From Ignavibacteria bacterium (GTDB taxonomy: Bacteria > Bacteroidota > Ignavibacteria > Kapaibacteriales > UBA961): a stretch of 59,735 nucleotides of DNA. Both the position numbers and the translations under genes were made by a program. Where the stretch lies: the NCBI GenBank assembly GCA_016873735.1, contig VGWD01000013.1, forward strand, positions 1 through 59,735. Reading direction: 5' to 3'. This document shows, piece by piece, positions 26,280 through 36,091 of this stretch (position 1 is the stretch's first letter; each line of letters starts with the position of its first letter). The notes under the pieces are model-generated. The model did no database searches. It had not been told where the DNA came from and worked only from the letters and a program-made list of their open reading frames with translations.

Positions 26280-28082
26280 CTAATCATCTATGCTGAGAAC
26301 GGCCAGGAATGCCTCTTGTGGCACTTCCACCCTGCCAATCTGCTTCATGCGTTTTTTCCCTTCTTTCTGCTTTTCTATCAATTTGCGTTTACGAGAAATA
26401 TCACCGCCATAACATTTGGCAAGAACATTTTTTCGCATGGCGCTTATTGTGTCTCGAGCAATGATCTTTGCACCGATTGCTGCTTGAATTGCAACTTCGA
26501 ACATTTGTCTAGGGATCAATTCTCGCAATTTTGCACATAATTTTCTGCCCCATTCATAAGCTTTTTGTCTGTGAACAATGGTAGATAATGCATCGACAGG
26601 ATCTCCATTTAAGAGAATGTCCAATTTCACCAAATCGCCGGCTCGATATTCAGAGTATTCATAATCGAGAGAAGCATAACCGCGTGTTGAAGATTTCAAT
26701 TTATCATAGAAATCAAAAATCACTTCACCAAGAGGCAGTTCGAATGTCATGTCTACACGGGTTTGCGAAAGATAATGCTGACCAAGCATTGTGCCTCTTC
26801 TATCCATGCATAATTTCAGAATTGCACCCACATAATCAGTTGGTGATATGATTTGTGCTTTAATGAACGGTTCTTGAATTTCTGAAATAGCTCCTACAGG
26901 CGGCATCTGTGCAGGATTATCAACCCATAACTCTTCTTTGTTTGTTTTGATTACTTTATATCGCACATTGGGTACGGTTGTAACGATCACTTGACCAAAT
27001 TCTCGCTCCAAACGCTCCTGAACGATTTCCATGTGAAGCAGACCAAGAAATCCGCATCGAAAACCAAAACCTAAAGCAACGGATGATTCTGGTTCATAGA
27101 CAATTGCAGAATCATTGAGCGATAATTTTCCGAGGGCTTCACGCAAATCTTCAAATCCATCTGAATCAGCCGGATAAATTCCGCTGAACACCATTGGTTT
27201 AACTTCCCGAAAACCTTCTATCATGTCTGTGCAAGGATTGGATGCAAGCGTGATTGTATCACCTACTTTTGTATCCTGCAATCGACGAATCGCTGCTGTT
27301 ATATAACCGACATCTCCAGCGGAGAGTATGCCTGTTCTTTGACGTTTCATGAAGAGTACACCGGCTTCATCAACTTCATATGTTTGGCCGGCTGCCATGA
27401 AGAGAATTTTGTCTTTCTCTCTTAATGTTCCATCAAAGACTCTGATATAGACAATCACACCGCGATATGCATCATAGACGGAATCATAAATCAATGCTCT
27501 GAGCGGCTTGTTTGGATCACCTTTCGGTGGTGGAATACGATCAACGACTGCTTCCAGAATATCTTCAATTCCAATACCTGCTTTTGCGGAAGCGAGTACC
27601 ATGTCTTCTTCTTTGCATCCTATCAAATCAATGATTTGTTGCTTTACCGATTCCAATGTTGTGGAAGCCGATGGCAAATCAATCTTATTGATGACGGGAA
27701 TGATTTCTAATCCGGCTTCAATTGCAAGAAACAAATTGCTGATTGTTTGCGCTTCCACGCCTTGTGTGGCATCAACAACAAGAAGTGCGCCTTCACAGGC
27801 GGCGAGTGATCGAGAGACTTCATATGAAAAATCGACATGACCGGGAGTATCAATCAGATTCAGTGTATATGATGATCCATTCTTTGCAGCATACTCCATT
27901 TGAATGGCATGCAATTTAATGGTGATACCACGCTCTTGTTCAAGCGGATTATCATCAAGAATCTGATTCATGACCATCTCCCTGCTGGTTACTCGACCTG
28001 TTTTCTCGAGCAGGCGATCAGCCAGAGTTGATTTGCCGTGATCTATATGTGCGATGATGCAGAAATTTCTGAATTGTTCCAT
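26280..28082 (-). CDS. lepA: Elongation factor 4 (LepA) GTPase
   Basis: 600 residues from the ATG at 28082 ([25 protein letters not shown]), the family's exact usual length; upstream frame to 28133 is not conserved-looking. The G1 loop [10 protein letters not shown]3 [15 protein letters not shown] and G4 NKID are complete. The C-terminal LepA-specific domain shows [26 protein letters not shown]. LepA acts on stalled ribosomes and in 30S maturation. Four bases separate it from the small gene upstream. Confidence 0.97.
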   Translation of the reverse strand: MEQFRNFCIIAHIDHGKSTLADRLLEKTGRVTSREMVMNQILDDNPLEQERGITIKLHAIQMEYAAKNGSSYTLNLIDTPGHVDFSYEVSRSLAACEGALLVVDATQGVEAQTISNLFLAIEAGLEIIPVINKIDLPSASTTLESVKQQIIDLIGCKEEDMVLASAKAGIGIEDILEAVVDRIPPPKGDPNKPLRALIYDSVYDAYRGVIVYIRVFDGTLREKDKILFMAAGQTYEVDEAGVLFMKRQRTGILSAGDVGYITAAIRRLQDTKVGDTITLASNPCTDMIEGFREVKPMVFSGIYPADSDGFEDLREALGKLSLNDSAIVYEPESSVALGFGFRCGFLGLLHMEIVQERLEREFGQVIVTTVPNVRYKVIKTNKEELWVDNPAQMPPVGAISEIQEPFIKAQIISPTDYVGAILKLCMDRRGTMLGQHYLSQTRVDMTFELPLGEVIFDFYDKLKSSTRGYASLDYEYSEYRAGDLVKLDILLNGDPVDALSTIVHRQKAYEWGRKLCAKLRELIPRQMFEVAIQAAIGAKIIARDTISAMRKNVLAKCYGGDISRKRKLIEKQKEGKKRMKQIGRVEVPQEAFLAVLSIDD

Positions 28083-28086
28083 ACGA

Positions 28087-28536
28087 TTATGCATTGTCCT
28101 TGGCATCGTCATTCCCGGATGAATGGCGAGCATCTTGTTGCAAATGTTTTATTTCCGCGAAATCATGTGCAAGGTCAACGATATTTCGGATCGTTCCTTG
28201 ATTCATACCGAGATAGGTTTCTTCAAATCTCATTCGATGATCCTCCTGCCATGAAGCTGTATGATCATGAATGAGTATGCGAACATCACTGATGGCTTGC
28301 ATGAACTCACGTTCAAGATTTGCATAGCCATCGGTTTGTTCCGAGTGTTTTTTCAATAAGCCATAGGTTGACCAAATCACTTTTCCATGAAAAACCAAAC
28401 TATTGATAAGGTCTGCTGCACCTTGCTCCGCAGCATGTTCGAACAATAGACCGATATCCGATCTTTTACGCAGTCCACCGCCTCTTTGGTCAAGATGCGT
28501 TAACAGGGCTTCGATGTCTGATGAAAAAGTATGCAT
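28087..28536 (-). CDS. Hypothetical helical cytoplasmic protein
   Basis: 149 residues without signal peptide or membrane segment, predicted largely alpha-helical ([62 protein letters not shown]) and ending in a polar tail. I do not recognise a family. It lies 1 base from the lipoprotein gene upstream and 4 bases from lepA downstream, so it is in one transcript with nuoC, the lipoprotein gene and lepA. Confidence 0.7.
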   Translation of the reverse strand: MHTFSSDIEALLTHLDQRGGGLRKRSDIGLLFEHAAEQGAADLINSLVFHGKVIWSTYGLLKKHSEQTDGYANLEREFMQAISDVRILIHDHTASWQEDHRMRFEETYLGMNQGTIRNIVDLAHDFAEIKHLQQDARHSSGNDDAKDNA

Positions 28537-28537
28537 G

Positions 28538-29152
28538 TCAAAACAATATCATGGAAGCGATCGAACGGATGATTCGTGTTTGCATTGAATCACTCGGGAC
28601 AGGATGCGATGTGATGTCCCATGGAACAAGTGCGCATTCATAATGATTCCCTGCATTTGATCGCCAAACCAGTGCTTTTGTTGCCATGGCATTCGGCTTG
28701 GCAAAAGAGAGAAATCCGAATGTTCTTCTTCCAAAAGAAAGTGGTCTTCCTTTTCCAATTTGCTGAACGGCTCCACCCGATTTTGCAATATGTCTCTGAA
28801 GAGCATGCCGCATCATTCCTTGCACATCTTTCAAAGCAATTGAATCTTTTACTGAGATTGAGAACTTTGAAAACACAGCGCTCAATGTCATTGTGGAATC
28901 AACAGCAATGGCGAATACATCCTTGGAAGGAAACATCTCTCGATTCAGGAGATACCAACCTTCCGGAAGAAATGCCATCATGTCATCATCGATTGATTCT
29001 ATGGTTTTGTATGACATGGGGATTTCCGGTTTGGGACTCAATTCCATGGCAGGATAAAATTCTTCCTCTTCCCACACAAAAAGGCAGCCCGATAGACCGG
29101 CAAGCATCATGATATACATTATGCCGCTGAACCGCAATGCACGATGAAACAT
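28538..29152 (-). CDS. Lipoprotein of unknown function
   Basis: 204 residues from the ATG at 29152; a TTG at 29164 overlapping the nuoC stop is an alternative start. The lipobox LAGLSGC is preceded by a hydrophobic stretch. The mature chain has an acidic patch (WEEEEFYP), then MMAFLPEGWYLLNREMFPSKDVFAIAVDSTMTLSAVF and a later GRRTFGFLSFAKPN. This resembles envelope proteins with a small alpha/beta domain, but I cannot name a family. Confidence 0.72.
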   Translation of the reverse strand: MFHRALRFSGIMYIMMLAGLSGCLFVWEEEEFYPAMELSPKPEIPMSYKTIESIDDDMMAFLPEGWYLLNREMFPSKDVFAIAVDSTMTLSAVFSKFSISVKDSIALKDVQGMMRHALQRHIAKSGGAVQQIGKGRPLSFGRRTFGFLSFAKPNAMATKALVWRSNAGNHYECALVPWDITSHPVPSDSMQTRIIRSIASMILF

Positions 29153-29160
29153 CACTTGCT

Positions 29161-29688
29161 TCAATTATTCATTCCTCTTTCAGGAAATGGAGGAAGCGGT
29201 GTGGAACCTGGAATTCCCATGACGGGAAAATCCTTACGTAAAGGATAAAGCGGTTCTCCACTTTCAGGATCCACGAAATCTTCAGGCAAATAAAAACGAC
29301 GCAAATCAGGATGCCCTTCGAAAATGACGCCATACATGTCATATGCCTCACGCTCATACCAATTTGCCGATTCCCATACTTCCACAAGTGAAGGGGATAT
29401 CGGTTGCTGTTCCTGAACAATTGTTTTCACGCGTACACGCGACGCATGCTGCAAAGACAGTAGAAAATACACCACTTCAAAACGATTACTCCTGGTGGCC
29501 CTATCAATCACTGTTGCATCAATCAATTGATTGAACAATGATCGTTGATCATCGCGCAAAGCAGTGCTTACAGCCACCAAATGTTCAACAGGCACTTTGA
29601 TGGTGTAATCACCATGATGTTCATGAAGTTCGGCAAGAGGACTTATTCCTTTTGCAATCTCGAGAAGTGTTTCTTTTGTGACAGGCAT
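29161..29688 (-). CDS. nuoC: NADH-quinone oxidoreductase subunit C
   Basis: 175 residues from the ATG at 29688, preceded by AGGACG; the longer frame to 29775 would overlap the hydroxylase gene. The 30-kDa subunit signature ANWYEREAYDMYGVIFEGHPDLRRFYLPEDF is intact, and the protein ends PLYPLRKDFPV plus a Pro-rich tail. It forms part of the peripheral arm of respiratory complex I, next to NuoB and NuoD. None of the other nuo genes is adjacent; its neighbours are a fatty-acid hydroxylase and a lipoprotein, so the complex I genes are dispersed. Confidence 0.92.
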   Translation of the reverse strand: MPVTKETLLEIAKGISPLAELHEHHGDYTIKVPVEHLVAVSTALRDDQRSLFNQLIDATVIDRATRSNRFEVVYFLLSLQHASRVRVKTIVQEQQPISPSLVEVWESANWYEREAYDMYGVIFEGHPDLRRFYLPEDFVDPESGEPLYPLRKDFPVMGIPGSTPLPPFPERGMNN

Positions 29689-29726
29689 ATTCGTCCTGTA
29701 TCCATTGTGTGAAGAAAAACTGTTAT

Positions 29727-30344
29727 TCAATGTTGTGAATGTTGTTTTGGCAATGTTGAAAATATCATGTCCCATAAAGGACTTGAAACACCAAAACTAT
29801 TATGATCATCGTGAAAATGATGTTTCATGTGATATGCTTGCATGAAACGCCCAATCCTTCCATTACATTGGAGATGGTGAACCGCAAAATGCATACCATC
29901 ATAACACATATAACCAAATAAAAATCCCGCGAAGAATGCATGACCCCATTGACCTGCGAACAGATAAAATGGAACATACAATACTCCTGCAAGTGGAATA
30001 CTCACACCAAGTGGCATCACCAACCTTGTTGAGTCCTTTGGATAATCATGATGAATGCCATGCGTGAAATAATGGAATCGTTTTCCCCAAGAAGTTTTGG
30101 GTTTATAATGAAACACAAAACGATGGAGAAGATATTCAAAGAGCGTCCAAAACACCAAGCCGAAAATCAATAAAAGAATGATTGCAAGCATCGACATCTT
30201 CCATGACATTGCAATCAAAAACAATGTTATGGGAATGAACACCAAGAATGGCGTGATGGGATGAACATGCGACAGAGCCTCCAAAATTGGATTTTCGAAG
30301 AGTCTGGTGGTCTCATCTTTATTTGAAACGAATTTCGCAGACAT
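29727..30344 (-). CDS. Fatty-acid 2-hydroxylase-like membrane protein (sterol desaturase superfamily)
   Basis: 205 residues from the ATG at 30344; the GTG at 30359 is possible. Several membrane segments (FLVFIPITLFLIAMSWKM, MLAIILLLIFGLVFWTLF) and the di-iron histidine boxes HRFVFH, HGIHHDYP, HFAVHHL and YHMKHHFHDDHNSFG are in the order of fatty acid hydroxylases of the FA2H/Scs7 type. Those enzymes 2-hydroxylate acyl chains of ceramides. A serine-palmitoyltransferase-like gene lies 5 kb away. The substrate is inference. Confidence 0.82.
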   Translation of the reverse strand: MSAKFVSNKDETTRLFENPILEALSHVHPITPFLVFIPITLFLIAMSWKMSMLAIILLLIFGLVFWTLFEYLLHRFVFHYKPKTSWGKRFHYFTHGIHHDYPKDSTRLVMPLGVSIPLAGVLYVPFYLFAGQWGHAFFAGFLFGYMCYDGMHFAVHHLQCNGRIGRFMQAYHMKHHFHDDHNSFGVSSPLWDMIFSTLPKQHSQH

Positions 30345-30432
30345 ATATGCCGATGTCACAACGTGACTTCAAGTTCTGAAAGATGTTGATTTGCGCCGGA
30401 CACAATGGCCCAATGGATAGCAAAAATACGGT

Positions 30433-31323
30433 TTAATAGCCAAAAGAGCGCAAATAAGTGGATTTGTCCCGCCAATCTTCTCTTACTTTAACAAACAATT
30501 CAAGAAAAACAGGCATTTGCAGATGATCTTCAATTTTTTTCCTTGATTCGCTTCCTATATGCTTGATCATCGACCCTTTTTCGCCGATCATTATGGCTTT
30601 TTGTGAGTCTTTTTCAACTATGATATCTGCAAAAATATGCCATTTCCCTTTCCCTTTTTCATGAAACTCAGCTATGGATACCTCCGTGGAATATGGCAAC
30701 TCTTCTTTGAGTGACTCAAAAATCGTTTCCCGAATAAGCTCCGCAACAAAAAAACGTTGAGGCATGGTACTCAATAATTCAGGGTCATGATACATGGGGC
30801 TTTCAGGCAAATACGATTGGAGCACTCTCAATAATTCAGGGACATTGTCCGATTCTTTTGCAGAAATCGGTAAAAATTCCTTGAATACACCGAGTTCATG
30901 CAAAGCAGCAATGAGAGGCAAAGCTTGTTTTTTATCCAGTAATGCATCCATTTTATTGATGATTGCAATGCAGGGTTTATTGATCTTTTGTATCGCATCT
31001 ATAAATGGCGGCGTGAGTACTTTCATCGCTGTTTCTGGTCTTGTGACATCTGCTATGACGATGATGATATCTGCACCACTCAATGATTCCTCCACATTGT
31101 GCATCATTGAACGATGCAATTCATAGCGTGGCTTTAATACGCCGGGTGTATCGATGAACACCATTTGAATATTGTCTTTTGTGTAGATGCCCAATACATT
31201 TCGTCTTGTGGTTTGGGGTTTTGCAGTAACAATGGATAACTTTTCCCCGATGATGGCATTCATTAGCGTTGATTTACCAACATTTGGTTTGCCGATGATG
31301 GCTATATAACCTGCTTTTGTCAT
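30433..31323 (-). CDS. era: GTPase Era
   Basis: 296 residues. GTPase motifs GKPNVGKSTLMNAI, QTTRRNVLGIY, DTPGV and NKMD are complete, followed by a KH RNA-binding domain (VEKDSQKAIMIGEKGSMIKHIGSESRKKIE) and the end WRDKSTYLRSFGY. It binds the 3' end of 16S rRNA during 30S assembly. No rnc or recO neighbour is present. Confidence 0.97.
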   Translation of the reverse strand: MTKAGYIAIIGKPNVGKSTLMNAIIGEKLSIVTAKPQTTRRNVLGIYTKDNIQMVFIDTPGVLKPRYELHRSMMHNVEESLSGADIIIVIADVTRPETAMKVLTPPFIDAIQKINKPCIAIINKMDALLDKKQALPLIAALHELGVFKEFLPISAKESDNVPELLRVLQSYLPESPMYHDPELLSTMPQRFFVAELIRETIFESLKEELPYSTEVSIAEFHEKGKGKWHIFADIIVEKDSQKAIMIGEKGSMIKHIGSESRKKIEDHLQMPVFLELFVKVREDWRDKSTYLRSFGY

Positions 31324-31421
31324 TCTATACTACTCCGTTGATGGATCAGCCGCATTAAAAGGAATGTTGAAATACCTTCAAAATTACCATTTATCCTCAT
31401 ACTTTTCGAGTTTATGAAGGA

Positions 31422-33467
31422 TCATTGATTGAGAATCAAAGAATAATATCGCTGATTGTATTCATGTACCATTCTTGCCGACGAAAAGCGCGGACCAAGT
31501 TCAGCAATGGAATTCGCCATCATGTCTTCCCATGAAAGTTCATTATTGGTGATTGTTCCGGCATATAGCGGAAGTACAAATCGCTCCAATAGGTCATAGA
31601 GTGCCTCTGCTTCTTTGATGTCCTGCTCATGATAATCTAATGCCTCATGAACATCCGGAATCATGAAACCTCTGTTTGATGCATATCCTTCATCCCACCA
31701 ACCATCAGATATGCTGCAATGCAAACAACCATTCACTGCGGCTTTCATTCCTGATGTTCCACATGCTTCCATCGGCCTACGTGGCGTATTCAACCAAAGA
31801 TCACAACCTTGTACCATGGCTTTTGCAAGTGCAATGTCATAATCCTCCAATACAAAGATGGATGATTGAAGATGTAATGCCTTGATATGCCCATGTATTT
31901 TCTTGATCACTTCTTTTGCTTCAGTATCATCAGGATGCGCTTTACCTGCAACGATGATTTTGACCGGGAATGCTGAATCATTGATGATTGATTGCAATCT
32001 TCGTTCATCGGAAAACAACAAAAGTGCACGCTTATATGATGCAAATCGACGAGCATAACCTATGGTAAATGTTTGTGCATTCATATTGGTCAACACTTCT
32101 TCTACATGAGCGCTCATTCTTGTTTGAAGATACTCTATCATCGATATTTTTTGCTTTTCATGCGACGCTCGAATATGTGATCGAGGAATGTTTTGAACAC
32201 CTTGCCATACATGTTCATCATGTGAATGAGTTCTCCATGTACGACCAATATGTTTGTCTAACATGGCTGCTATTTCAGGCCCAACCCACGATGGAACATG
32301 TATGCCATTTGTTATTGATGCCATGGATTTCCCATTATACTGTTTCATGGCTTCAAGATGTTTCCACATGTTTCCGGCAGTGGATCCATGCAAAGTGCTG
32401 ACTGCATTACTTGACCCTGCAAGTGTAATTGCCATGGCAGAAAGTGAAAAAACGTCATCAGGAGTATAAGCCGAACCAAGTCTTAAAAATTCGGATTCAC
32501 TCAATCCGAGATCTTGTCGATGTTGAATACACAACTTCTTTATAAGATCTTGTGAAAACACTTCATTGCCGGCATCAACAGGCGTATGAGTGGTAAATAA
32601 CATGGATGAAGACAATTGTTGCAAAGACTCATGAAATGACAAATCGAATTGTTTCATGTGCATGTGTATCCTTTGTGTAATGGCAAAAGCACAATGCCCT
32701 TCATTCACATGAAGATAGGAATACTCATAACCCAATGCATGTAATGCTTTTATTCCACCGATGCCAATAAGTATTTCTTGCCTTAAACGGTGAGCTCTGT
32801 CACCAAAATAGAGTCGATTGGTAATACTTTGAAGAATAGGATGAATCACATTCTTTTCATGATATGTATCCAATAGTATCAATCTGACAGCACCTATGCA
32901 TATCTCATGAAGTTGAACATGAGCAATACCCTCCGGAAAATCAACCGTAATTGTTGCAGGATTTCCTTCATTATCCTTTATCAATGAAATTGGAAGGTCG
33001 CCCTTGAGCATGGTCCAATAATCTTGTTGAGCACCCGATTCATCTATATGTTGATGAGGACTGCCCTCTCTATACAATAAACCAACTCCAATAATTGGTA
33101 TACATAAATCAGATGCTGACTTTAGATGATCTCCGGCCAATATTCCAAGTCCACCTGCATATTGATGAAATATCTGAGAAATCCCATATTCAAGAGATAA
33201 ATATGCCATATATGCTTGCTGTTTTGAAGCATCATTGCACTTGCTTTGCATTATCTCATTCATCATGTTTTGAATGAGGTGATTGTGGGAAGCCTTCTCA
33301 ATCATTTCATCAGTCAAAGCATGCACAAATGAAGAAACATGTGGTTTATGACTATTCCATAATGTGAAATCAATGTGTACACACATATTATGGACATTGA
33401 CATTCCACTCGGATGACATGTCATTAGCAATGTGAAGAAGGCATTGATAGAATATTACTGTTGACAT
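31422..33467 (-). CDS. Alpha-glucan (glycogen/maltodextrin) phosphorylase
   Basis: 681 residues. Substrate-site blocks are YLSLEYGISQIF, YAGGLGILAGDHLKSASDL, HVNEGHCAFA and TTHTPVDAGNEVF. The PLP region MEACGTSGMKAAVNG has the cofactor Lys at about 572. It belongs to the shorter alpha-glucan phosphorylase group common outside enteric bacteria and releases glucose-1-phosphate from alpha-1,4-glucans. No glycogen synthesis genes are adjacent. The start at 33467 has a weak AGAG upstream; the ATG at 33419 (MSSEW) is possible. Confidence 0.93.
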   Translation of the reverse strand: MSTVIFYQCLLHIANDMSSEWNVNVHNMCVHIDFTLWNSHKPHVSSFVHALTDEMIEKASHNHLIQNMMNEIMQSKCNDASKQQAYMAYLSLEYGISQIFHQYAGGLGILAGDHLKSASDLCIPIIGVGLLYREGSPHQHIDESGAQQDYWTMLKGDLPISLIKDNEGNPATITVDFPEGIAHVQLHEICIGAVRLILLDTYHEKNVIHPILQSITNRLYFGDRAHRLRQEILIGIGGIKALHALGYEYSYLHVNEGHCAFAITQRIHMHMKQFDLSFHESLQQLSSSMLFTTHTPVDAGNEVFSQDLIKKLCIQHRQDLGLSESEFLRLGSAYTPDDVFSLSAMAITLAGSSNAVSTLHGSTAGNMWKHLEAMKQYNGKSMASITNGIHVPSWVGPEIAAMLDKHIGRTWRTHSHDEHVWQGVQNIPRSHIRASHEKQKISMIEYLQTRMSAHVEEVLTNMNAQTFTIGYARRFASYKRALLLFSDERRLQSIINDSAFPVKIIVAGKAHPDDTEAKEVIKKIHGHIKALHLQSSIFVLEDYDIALAKAMVQGCDLWLNTPRRPMEACGTSGMKAAVNGCLHCSISDGWWDEGYASNRGFMIPDVHEALDYHEQDIKEAEALYDLLERFVLPLYAGTITNNELSWEDMMANSIAELGPRFSSARMVHEYNQRYYSLILNQ

Positions 33468-33500
33468 ATTGCTCTTACATTCTCATTGTTTCGGTTTGAC

Positions 33501-33537
33501 AAAAAAAATACCTGCATGCTTAAACAAACATGCAGGT
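33501..33537 (-). terminator. Terminator downstream of the cyclophilin pair
   Basis: CCTGCATG (33511-33518) pairs with CATGCAGG (33529-33536). On the minus strand the stem is followed by a run of T (A run at 33501-33508). Confidence 0.8.
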
Positions 33538-33559
33538 TGAACATGATCACAAATGGCGA

Positions 33560-34180
33560 TCAGGATTTCTTTTTTACTTTCATCGATGTGATGATAACGG
33601 GTTCTTTCGGTATGCTGCCATTTAATGGAACTGCTGCGATTTTGGCTACTATATCCATGCCTTCAGTTACTCTACCATACATGGTGTAATTCTTTGGAAG
33701 TCCGAGGTCTTCGAGACAAATAAAGAATTGACTTGTATTGGTATTCGGTCCGCGATTAGCCATTGCAAGAACGCCTTTGGCATAGCCGATTTGAAAACTC
33801 TTGGCATTGGGATTCAATTCATCAACAAAATCGCCACCATAGATGCTTTCGCCGCCGGTTCCCCATTGAGCCCTCAAAATTTCATCTTTTGTTTTTGGAT
33901 CACCTGCCTGAATAACGAATCCCGGAACAACACGATGAAACAAAATTCCATCATAAAAATTTTGCTCAGCCAATCCTACAAAATTCTCGACGGTTTTGGG
34001 TGTGTCTTCACCATAGAGACTTAATGTGACCGCACCATGATTCGTATTCATGATGACGACATGCGTGACTTTAGGTTCTTGATTTGTCATGACGACTGAC
34101 TGTGCTCCTGCAAATTGCGTCGCAAAACTCAATGTGATGAGCATCAACGACAGGTTGATAAGATTCATTGTGGTTTTCAT
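33560..34180 (-). CDS. Exported cyclophilin-type peptidyl-prolyl isomerase
   Basis: 206 residues from the ATG at 34180, with signal peptide (LMLITLSFATQFAGAQ). The cyclophilin core shows TVENFVGLAEQNFYDGILFHRVVPGFVIQAGDP, GVLAMANRGPNTNTSQFFICLED and YTMYGRVTEGMDIV. It catalyses prolyl cis-trans isomerisation of envelope or secreted proteins. It lies 26 bases after a second exported cyclophilin, so the pair is a tandem duplication in one transcript ended by the terminator at 33501. Confidence 0.94.
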   Translation of the reverse strand: MKTTMNLINLSLMLITLSFATQFAGAQSVVMTNQEPKVTHVVIMNTNHGAVTLSLYGEDTPKTVENFVGLAEQNFYDGILFHRVVPGFVIQAGDPKTKDEILRAQWGTGGESIYGGDFVDELNPNAKSFQIGYAKGVLAMANRGPNTNTSQFFICLEDLGLPKNYTMYGRVTEGMDIVAKIAAVPLNGSIPKEPVIITSMKVKKKS

Positions 34181-34206
34181 GGGAACTCCAATGGTGAAAT
34201 GGTCAA

Positions 34207-34779
34207 TCATTTTTTAGTGATTGTCATGGTAATTTTTTTGAGTGGTCGCTCAGTTGCACTATCTCTTGATGATTCCGCTATTGCATCCACAATATCCATC
34301 CCACTCTTCACAGTACCAAATGCAGAATATTCTCCATCGAGAAATTCAGAATCTTTGACACAAATGAAAAATTGTGAATCGGCGCTGTTCTTGTCTTCAC
34401 CTCTTGCGGCAGAGACAGTACCACGCACATGTGAATAATTATTGAACTCGGCGGGTATTTTCTTTTGGCTTGGCTGACCGAAGCCCCAGGTTTCAGGACC
34501 TTTTGAGGGATCTTTACTATTGGGATCACCACCTTGAATCATGAATGTTGGATCGATACGATGAAATGCTGTTCCATCAAAAAAATTCATTGCAACCAAA
34601 CTATCAAAATTTGCACAATGCAATGGAGCTTTATCAGGAAAAAGCTCGATGACAATATCTCCAAGCTTTGTTTGCTCCTGAATGACGCTAATCACAAAGA
34701 CAGGATTTGCTTTCTGTTCATCGAATGCACATACTGTGAACAGTGGAAGCAAACATAACACTATGAAAACTTGTAACAT
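34207..34779 (-). CDS. Exported cyclophilin-type peptidyl-prolyl isomerase (second copy)
   Basis: 190 residues from the ATG at 34779; the frame also has a TTG six bases upstream. Signal peptide FIVLCLLPLFTVCAF, then FFDGTAFHRIDPTFMIQGGDPNSK, EFNNYSHVRGTVSAARGEDKNSADSQFFICVKD and AFGTVKSGMDIVDAIAES. Compared with its neighbour it has a longer insertion before the active-site strand. The gene lies 7 bases beyond the stop of the serine-palmitoyltransferase-like gene and is probably in the same transcript. Confidence 0.93.
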   Translation of the reverse strand: MLQVFIVLCLLPLFTVCAFDEQKANPVFVISVIQEQTKLGDIVIELFPDKAPLHCANFDSLVAMNFFDGTAFHRIDPTFMIQGGDPNSKDPSKGPETWGFGQPSQKKIPAEFNNYSHVRGTVSAARGEDKNSADSQFFICVKDSEFLDGEYSAFGTVKSGMDIVDAIAESSRDSATERPLKKITMTITKK

Positions 34780-34792
34780 TGTCAACTCATGA

Positions 34793-35986
34793 TTAGGAAA
34801 TCAAACCCAACTCTCTACCGACTTCAGCGAATACTTCTAGTATTTTTTCCAAATGTTCATCTTCATGTGTTGCCATATAGCTTGTTCGCATCATGCTCAT
34901 ATTCGGAGGAACACCGGGTGGCACGAATGCATTCACGAAGACGCCTTTATCATATAATTTTCTCCAGAAGACCAATGCTGTGTCCACTTCACCGACGATG
35001 ATGGGGACGATACCTGTTGGACTATTATAGACATTGAAACCAAGATCGGCAAAACCTTTGCGCATTTTATCAGCATTGGAAATCAATTTATCCACCAATT
35101 CAGGTTGTTCTTGCAAGATTTCCAAAGCAACCAATGCTGCGGCACAGGAAGCCGGCGTTGGACTGGCACTAAAGATTAAAGCGGGTGAATGATGTTTCAG
35201 ATAATTTATGACACGCTCCGGCCCAGCGACAAATCCACCGAGTGAAGCAAAAGTTTTGGAGAAAGTCCCCATGGTCATGTCTGTTCTGTCGGTCAAATTG
35301 TACAATGAAGACGTACCACGCCCACCAACACCAATTACACCTGTTGCATGAGCATCATCAACCAGAACGCGCGCACCATATTTTTCTGCCATTTCAATGA
35401 TGCCGGGCAATTCAACCACTTCACCTGAAACGGAAAACACGCCATCTGTCACTATCAATTTACCGGCACTGTCGGGGATGCGCTGAAGTGTTTTTTCAAG
35501 ATCCTCGACATCATTGTGTTTATAACGAACGAATTCCGCGAATCCACCTTTGGCAAGCATTGCGCCATTGATGATGCAAGCATGATTTTCTTTGTCTGAA
35601 ATGACATAATCACCTTTGGTGGCAAGTCCACTTATGACACCCAAGGCGGTTTGATAACCGGTTGAGAATAGTAGACAGGACTCATAACCCAAGAATTTTG
35701 CCAATTCGGCTTCAAGGCGAATATGGAGATCTATTGTACCGGTGAGATATCTGGAGCCGGAACAACCGGTTCCATATTTATTGATGGCATCTATGGCGGC
35801 TTGCCTGACGCGAGGATGGGCAGTCAAACCAAGATAATTATTGGAACCCGCCATAATGATTTTGCGACCTTCAATCGCGACAACAGGTCCTTCATTTTCC
35901 TGTATTTCTCTGAAATACGGATAAAGTCCCAATTGCTTTACCTCATCTGCTCGGGTAAAATCAACACAACGCTGAAATAAATCCAT
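34793..35986 (-). CDS. Serine palmitoyltransferase-like alpha-oxoamine synthase (PLP enzyme)
   Basis: 397 residues from the ATG at 35986, which has AAGGA at good spacing; an ATG six bases earlier is possible. The N-terminal [11 protein letters not shown]...[21 protein letters not shown], the [13 protein letters not shown] block, [11 protein letters not shown] and PLP lysine in [14 protein letters not shown] (about 244), then [16 protein letters not shown], define the alpha-oxoamine synthase family (KBL, BioF, SPT). The opening segment and the SASPTPAS block look more like bacterial serine palmitoyltransferase, which starts sphingolipid synthesis. Glycine C-acetyltransferase cannot be excluded. 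Confidence 0.75.
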   Translation of the reverse strand: MDLFQRCVDFTRADEVKQLGLYPYFREIQENEGPVVAIEGRKIIMAGSNNYLGLTAHPRVRQAAIDAINKYGTGCSGSRYLTGTIDLHIRLEAELAKFLGYESCLLFSTGYQTALGVISGLATKGDYVISDKENHACIINGAMLAKGGFAEFVRYKHNDVEDLEKTLQRIPDSAGKLIVTDGVFSVSGEVVELPGIIEMAEKYGARVLVDDAHATGVIGVGGRGTSSLYNLTDRTDMTMGTFSKTFASLGGFVAGPERVINYLKHHSPALIFSASPTPASCAAALVALEILQEQPELVDKLISNADKMRKGFADLGFNVYNSPTGIVPIIVGEVDTALVFWRKLYDKGVFVNAFVPPGVPPNMSMMRTSYMATHEDEHLEKILEVFAEVGRELGLIS

Positions 35987-36091
35987 ATCCATCCTTCTTG
36001 TTAAATCTTTTCGTAATTACTCTCTACAACGGTGAAAATACTGAATTTATGGCATTTCTCATAGAACGTTCCCCCTGCATATATTCAAGCC

